Assembly (NCBI GenBank): GCA_946122785.1
Contig: CAMGYJ010000002.1
Span: 20,372,492 to 20,436,491, forward strand
Source: Linum tenue
Lineage: Eukaryota > Streptophyta > Magnoliopsida > Malpighiales > Linaceae
Length of the DNA: 64,000 nucleotides
Direction of reading: 5' to 3'
The notes under the pieces were generated by a model, which saw nothing but the letters and a program-made list of their open reading frames with translations, had not been told where the DNA came from and did not search any database. Below, piece by piece: positions 59,561-64,000 of the stretch. The translations under genes and the position numbers were made by a program. How positions within the stretch are numbered: the stretch's first letter is position 1; each line of letters starts with the position of its first letter.

Positions 59561-60550
59561 TAGGGGTGGAAAACGGGACGGGAACGGGTACCCATCCCAT
59601 TTAAACCGGGTACCCGTTCCCATTTGGAGAGGATATTCCATCCCATATCCCAAACCCGTATGGGTTAACGGGTACCCATTATCCGTACGGCACGGATAAA
59701 GTATCCAAATTATCCATAAATACCCAATCTCACCAAATGCAACTTGTTCTAACTCCATATATCGGTTTATCTCTTCCCTGGAACGATAAAAGGTAAAAAG
59801 AACTTTGAGCAAGATAATAAAAACCACCAACAGCAACTTTCGTCAATCAAGAAAATTAACAAATTACAATAGAGAAATTAATTACAAAGCTATGCATATA
59901 GCTTGACAACATAATCCCCAAACAAAGCTCATTGTAACAGCTGGGATTTCCACGACAAGTCATAATAATAGCCACCTATAATATTGGCTTCTCACGGGAT
60001 TGAAACAACAAACAGCCTGATTAAAACAACAGTAGCGCAAACATACTCATAACAGTTGGGATTAGGGGTGTGCAATGGTCCGGTCCGTACCGGACCACAT
60101 CGGACCAAACCGTTGTTAAGACCAGACCGGACCAGATCGAGTAAAATGCGGTCCGGTCCTTGGTCCTCATGAATTTTATAATTACTGAAGAAATGGTGGA
60201 CCGAGCTCATATTTGGACCGAACCGAACCGGACCAAATGGACCAAATGCAAGAATGGTCCGGTCCTTGGTCCTAACATGTCTTTCACTAATGGACCGTGG
60301 TTCTCATGAGTTTGGTCCGGTCCGGACCGAACCGAACCGTTGCACACCCCTAGTTGGGATGACTTGTTTAACGGGTACCCAAAATATCCAAATGGGATTT
60401 GTGGGTAACCCACGGGTACCCAATCTAGGAATTCTTCATCCCAAGTCCCATCCGTAGTAAATAATACGGGTAATATGGGTACCCGTAACTCTCAAAATAC
60501 GCGACGGGTATGGGTATACCCAAATACCCGTTTCCCGTTTTCCACCCCTA
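59561..60550. mobile_element. hAT-like non-autonomous element
   Basis: The ends are TAGGGGTGGAAAACGGG and its inverse. The 8-bp duplication CTTTGCCC is exact at 59553-59560 and 60551-60558. The subterminal regions repeat ACGGGTACCC and GGGTACCCG in both orientations. No transposase. A second hAT-like element is inserted inside. Confidence 0.9.
60063..60352. mobile_element. Small hAT-like MITE nested in the previous element
   Basis: The ends are TAGGGGTGTGCAA and its inverse. The 8-bp duplication GTTGGGAT is exact at 60055-60062 and 60353-60360. The 290-bp element is filled with GGTCCGG and GGACCG motifs in both orientations. Confidence 0.9.
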
Positions 60551-60558
60551 CTTTGCCC

Positions 60559-62000
60559 ACCATTTCACAGCTCATCTCGAAACACTGTCGGTGGAATCTT
60601 GAGTTGTCTTCTTTCACCATTTTCCACGGTGTGAACGAAGATCCATACCAAATATGCCCTGTCCAATCCTCGCCTTCACTCACCAATTCACAACCTTTTT
60701 CAAAATACTGTCGCCAGAATGCTTAGTTGTTTTCCAAGGCCGCTACCACGAGCTTTGTATCGTGATTGAGTTTCATTCTCTTTGGTGTTTTTTCTTTCTA
60801 TTTTTCTTTTTTGTTGAGCATGATCACAATTGAACCCAAACACACAGGTATCCTAACTTGAACCCAAATCATCGCCTTTCCGCACCATTTCGCAACCCAA
60901 CTCGAAAAATTGTCGGTGGAATCTTGAGTTGTCCTCTTCCACCGTTTGCCATGGTTGCGACCTAAGATCCATACTAGATATGTTTTGTCCAATCCTCAAC
61001 ATCGCTCACCAATTCAAAACCTTCTCAAAACACTGTCAGAGGAATTCTAAGTTGTCCCCCTCCACCGTTTCCCAATTCTCCTACCGAAAATTCATACCAC
61101 ATCTTCTCAATGTTGGCGCGTTTTGTATCAGGATCTAGTTTCGTCCGCTTTATTGTTTTTTTCTTTCACTTTTTTCTTTTTGTTGAGCACGATCACAATT
61201 GAACCCAAATCCATGAGTATCCAACCTAATCTTTTTTTCTTTTGGTTGGGAAGACAATTGAACTCGAATCTCAGGTATTGACGAGTGTTGTATTGTGAGC
61301 GAGTTTTATCCGCTTTTGTAGTTGCCAGGTTGGACCAAGTGTTAATTTTTTAAAAAATTGGTCAAAGTGAGTTGAACACATTGTTGACTAGTTTTAGATC
61401 GAAAGCGAGTTTTATATGCTTTAATATTTTTTTATTTCTCATTTTCCTTTTTGTTGAGAATGATAATTGAACTCTGACCCATTGTTGACGAGTTTCGTAT
61501 CAAAAGCGAGTTTTATCCGCTTTTGTAATTGACATATTGGGTAAATTGTGAATTTGTTAAAACTGGGTCGACCGGGTCAAAGCGAGTTGAAAGCAATGTT
61601 GAGAGTTTGGGGTCGTGAGCGAGTTTTGTCTGCTTTAGTATTTTTTATCCTTTTTCTTTTGGTTGAGAATGCCAATTGACTCCAAGTGATGGGTATCCAA
61701 CCTAATTCGACCCGACCAAAGCGACTTGAACCAAGTGTTCACAAGTTTTCATTGGAAGCGAATTTTATCTATTTTTGTGATTGGTGGGTTGTGTCAGGTA
61801 TGAATTCGCTCAAAACTCGGTTCAACCAGGTCAGAGCGAGTTGACCCTGGTGTTGACGCGTTTTGAGTCAGTAGCGATTTTTATCTTTAGTGTTTTTCAT
61901 TTCGCTTTTTCCTTTTGATTGAGCAAGACAATTTAACCCAAATCATGAGTATCCAACCTAATTTTGACCAGATCAATGCGAGTTGAACCTCCTCAAACCG
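60559..62000. repeat. Degenerate long tandem repeats
   Basis: From 60560 to about 61090 a block with CTCACCAATTC..., ACACTGTCGGTGGAATCTTG and CCACCGTTTCCCA recurs three to four times. From about 61130 to 61990 another block recurs six or more times, with TGTTGACGAGTTT, AAAGCGAGTTTTATCCGCTT and AATTGAACCCAAAT. Units are roughly 110-130 bases and strongly diverged. No coding region. Confidence 0.6.
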
Positions 62001-62539
62001 GCAATCAATCCAAAATATTCATAAAGGAGAACCACGATTACCTCAAAGCCAAAAAAAAGAAAGCCAAAAGAGTACGACTATGTTTGGACCGAATTATAAA
62101 AGTTTTATGAAAAGTTGAAGCCAAGTCAAACACCTCTAAAGTTTTTTTTCGTAACTTAAAAACAGAAGCTCCGATTTGAAAATACAAAATTGTTCTTACC
62201 ATATATTATTCTTTTTTCTAGAAAACATAATTTTCTTTCAAGTTTATCGACCTTTTGCTATTTCATCGACCCTTCTACCTTATGCAAGTTCATCGACCAT
62301 TTGCTATTGTAAATAACAAACTTATGAAAAGAATGATAATGAATGAAATAAGATTACTTTCACTTTTTGGTCAACATCAAAACTATTACTCTTTCAAATA
62401 TTTATTTTTCCGATACGCGAAGCAATAGCGAGCAGACTTTTGCTAGTGTTATATATGGAAAGGTTTAAAGGAACAACTACAAAAGCTCGAGGGTCAAACA
62501 ACCCCGTAATATTTTTGTATGAGTTAACAAAAACCTTAC
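62001..62539. other. AT-rich spacer
   Basis: No gene and no element end is seen before the MITE at 62540. Confidence 0.4.
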
Positions 62540-62989
62540 GGGGTCGTTTGGAGAATATGAGTTTAAATATATATATCGTCAACAATCTAAAGATCCTAAC
62601 TCTTTGGATTGTTGAAAATTGATTTTAAAATGTTTATTATTGTTTGGTATGAATAAAAAATTTAATTTTATATTAAATAACATGTTTATCCTTAATAAAA
62701 ATTTAGAGTGGTTCGAGAAATATTAAAATCTTTGTTGATAAATATATTAAATATGATAAATAAATAAATAAATAAATAAAAGAAAGAGAAGAAGGAGGAG
62801 AAAAAAATCTCACGAATCAAAATATAAAATCTCTCTGATTATGAGAGATTTGATATTCATAGATTTTAGAGTTTTGAAATTTCTAAAGCTAACATTCACA
62901 ACATAAAAAGCAACAAAAAAACACAACTTTCTACAAAATCTACGGATTCAATGAATCCACGTCCTAAATTCCGTACTCCAAACGGCCCC
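62540..62989. mobile_element. Probable PIF/Harbinger-type MITE
   Basis: The ends are GGGGTCGTTTGGAG and the inverse of GGGGCCGTTTGGAG. The flanking triplets are TAC on both sides (62537-62539 and 62990-62992). The GGGCCGTTTGG-like end is common in Harbinger MITEs, though their usual duplication is TTA/TAA. The interior is AT rich, with a (TAAA)n microsatellite at 62756-62782. Confidence 0.55.
62756..62782. repeat. (TAAA)n microsatellite
   Basis: Six to seven uninterrupted TAAA units. Confidence 0.9.
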
Positions 62990-63060
62990 TACATGTCAAG
63001 TTTACCATGGATATTTGTAAAACGACGTAGCTTGGTTGTCTCCCCCAAAAAGGCGGAAAA

Positions 63061-63146
63061 AATCCCAAAGTACACACGTTATTAAAAAAAATTCCCAAAA
63101 TACATAAGTTATAAAAAAAATTCCAAAACTACACATGTTTGGGCAT
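63061..63146. repeat. Three 30-bp direct repeats leading into the palindrome array
   Basis: Units starting at 63061, 63091 and 63121 read AATCCCAAAGTACACACGTT, ATTCCCAAAATACATAAGTT and TTCCAAAACTACACATGTTT, each followed in the first two by an A-rich tail. The spacing is 30 bases. Confidence 0.7.
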
Positions 63147-63589
63147 CACCGTGTTTGATATAAGCGGTGAAGATTATCACCGCGTTAAACAAACACGGTG
63201 ATAATTTCACCGTTTTAAATCAAAACGGTGATGCATTCACCGTTTTATACTAAAACGGTGAATGCATCACCGTTTTAGACAGAGACGGTGAAGTAATCAC
63301 CGTTTTAATGCAAAACGGTGATCACTTCACCGTTTAGCTGACCACGGTGATTAGGCTGACGTGGACAGACGCGGGGCATTCACCGCGTTAGACAAACACG
63401 GTGAATACCCCGTGTTTGTTTACGTCAGCGATCCGCGCCACTGTGCTTTCACCGTGGCCGTTGGATGCGGTGAGGCGCGGATCGTGGTTTTCTTCCCACG
63501 ATCCGACGCCTCACAGCTAGCCACGTCGACACGGGGGAACCGTGTTTGGGAACAGCGAGGCCTTCACCGCGTCCCTCAAACGCGGTGAA
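63147..63589. repeat. Array of CACCG...CGGTG palindromes, seven of them at 30-bp spacing
   Basis: Inverted-repeat units of about 23 bases, with arms such as CACCGTTTTA and AAAACGGTG, start at 63147, 63178, 63208, 63238, 63268, 63298 and 63328. The spacing is 31 and then five times exactly 30. Three more units of the same form start at 63381, 63450 and 63565, with CACCGCG or CACCGTGG arms. Spacers are mostly AT(A)/GCATT-like. There is no coding potential across the array, and no known family is recognised. Confidence 0.85.
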
Positions 63590-63637
63590 TGGTCCCCTCA
63601 TAACTGCTGCGCAGACTGCTCCCCCCCTTCCCCCAAC

Positions 63638-63645
63638 TATAAATA
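63638..63645 (+). promoter_or_regulatory. TATA box downstream of the palindrome array
   Basis: CTATAAATACCCCC in a C-rich surround is a strong plant TATA motif. It is followed by a pyrimidine-rich leader with CTCACCG, TTCACTTC and TTTCTCCCTC. Confidence 0.55.
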
Positions 63646-63871
63646 CCCCCTTCCCCTTTCACTTTCAACTCACCGCACAAACATTTCACTTCTTTCTCCC
63701 TCAATTTATCCGCTCTAGTCTCGTTCTAAGTATGCTCTGTGGTTGCGGCTAAGTCCGATCTTCCACATCAGAAAGAATTACTAGAGTTTGACCCTAAAGC
63801 CCCCGTCCCGCTAAGTTCCCGTCCCGCTCAAACCTAAACTCGTCGAACCTCTGTCCGGCCTACGCCAAAAA

Positions 63872-64000
63872 ATGGACGAAGAGGCTCTTCGTGTAGGTTT
63901 TTTGTTTATGAATTTTTTTTAATCGAAATAATATGATTTTTTGTTTTATTTTTATCAAAACAATCTCTGATTTCATTACTTTTTTATAGATGGGTGCCGA
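63872..64000 (+). CDS. Possible gene start running out of the window
   Basis: ATG at 63872 opens MDEEALR, followed by GTAGGT at 63893, which could be a donor. A T-rich stretch ends in TTTTTTATAG at 63990, directly before ATGGGTGCCGA. This would be a first exon, an intron of about 98 bases and a second exon cut by the window edge. Too little is visible to name a product. The gene may belong to the element whose left end carries the palindromes. Confidence 0.3.

Noticed and set aside
63147..63589. Resemblance to a CRISPR array (regular repeats with short spacers)
   Set aside because: The repeats are palindromes that vary in the loop, spacers are only a few bases and not unique, and the window is plant nuclear DNA.

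Overview
The window is nuclear DNA of a flowering plant, most likely a eudicot. The evidence is a spliced plant kinesin gene of the KIN-12 class, a bZIP fragment and an HSP70 fragment of plant type, and transposable elements of every major plant class. I could not name the species. Apart from about 5.5 kb of kinesin gene, nearly all of the window is transposon, much of it nested. Many boundaries can be read exactly because target-site duplications (TSDs) survive.

Left part. Positions 1-9398 hold the greater part of a minus-strand Ty3/gypsy element of Tat type (two RNase H domains, no chromodomain, a spliced antisense ORF beyond integrase). Its far end lies left of the window. A non-autonomous CACTA element (7309-8592, TSD AAT) sits inside its gag. 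A bZIP fragment follows at 9560-9811. An L1-type LINE (10149-17566, minus strand, 18-bp TSD) comes next; its 5' end carries a short foreign poly(A)-tailed segment.

Middle part. From about 19.3 kb to 40258 lies a large decayed Helitron on the plus strand. It has exon-like 5' repeats, a Rep/PIF1-helicase gene with HUH motif, RPA-like genes and a 3' hairpin ending in CTAG. A young Ty1/copia element (28595-33773, LTRs with 7 substitutions, TSD TCTAT) split the helicase domain. A Mutator-like element (40596-41996) inserted just upstream of the predicted TATA box of the kinesin gene. The kinesin (42363-47583, 16 coding exons, about 1198 residues) is the only clearly intact host gene.

Right part. 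A second LINE of the same family (48111-55489) has an intact ORF1 and a broken ORF2. Positions 55696-59403 are a small Mutator-like element with two others inserted into its two terminal inverted repeats (TIRs); one of these carries a captured HSP70 ATPase-domain fragment. A hAT-like element with a second hAT-like element inside it follows (59561-60550), then degenerate tandem repeats, a Harbinger-like MITE, and at the right edge a 30-bp-phased array of perfect and imperfect palindromes in front of a TATA box and a possible gene start.

The most unusual points are the palindrome array at 63147-63589, the three-element Mutator nest with the HSP70 capture, the LINE 5' chimera that fits template switching, and the repeated exon array in the Helitron 5' region.
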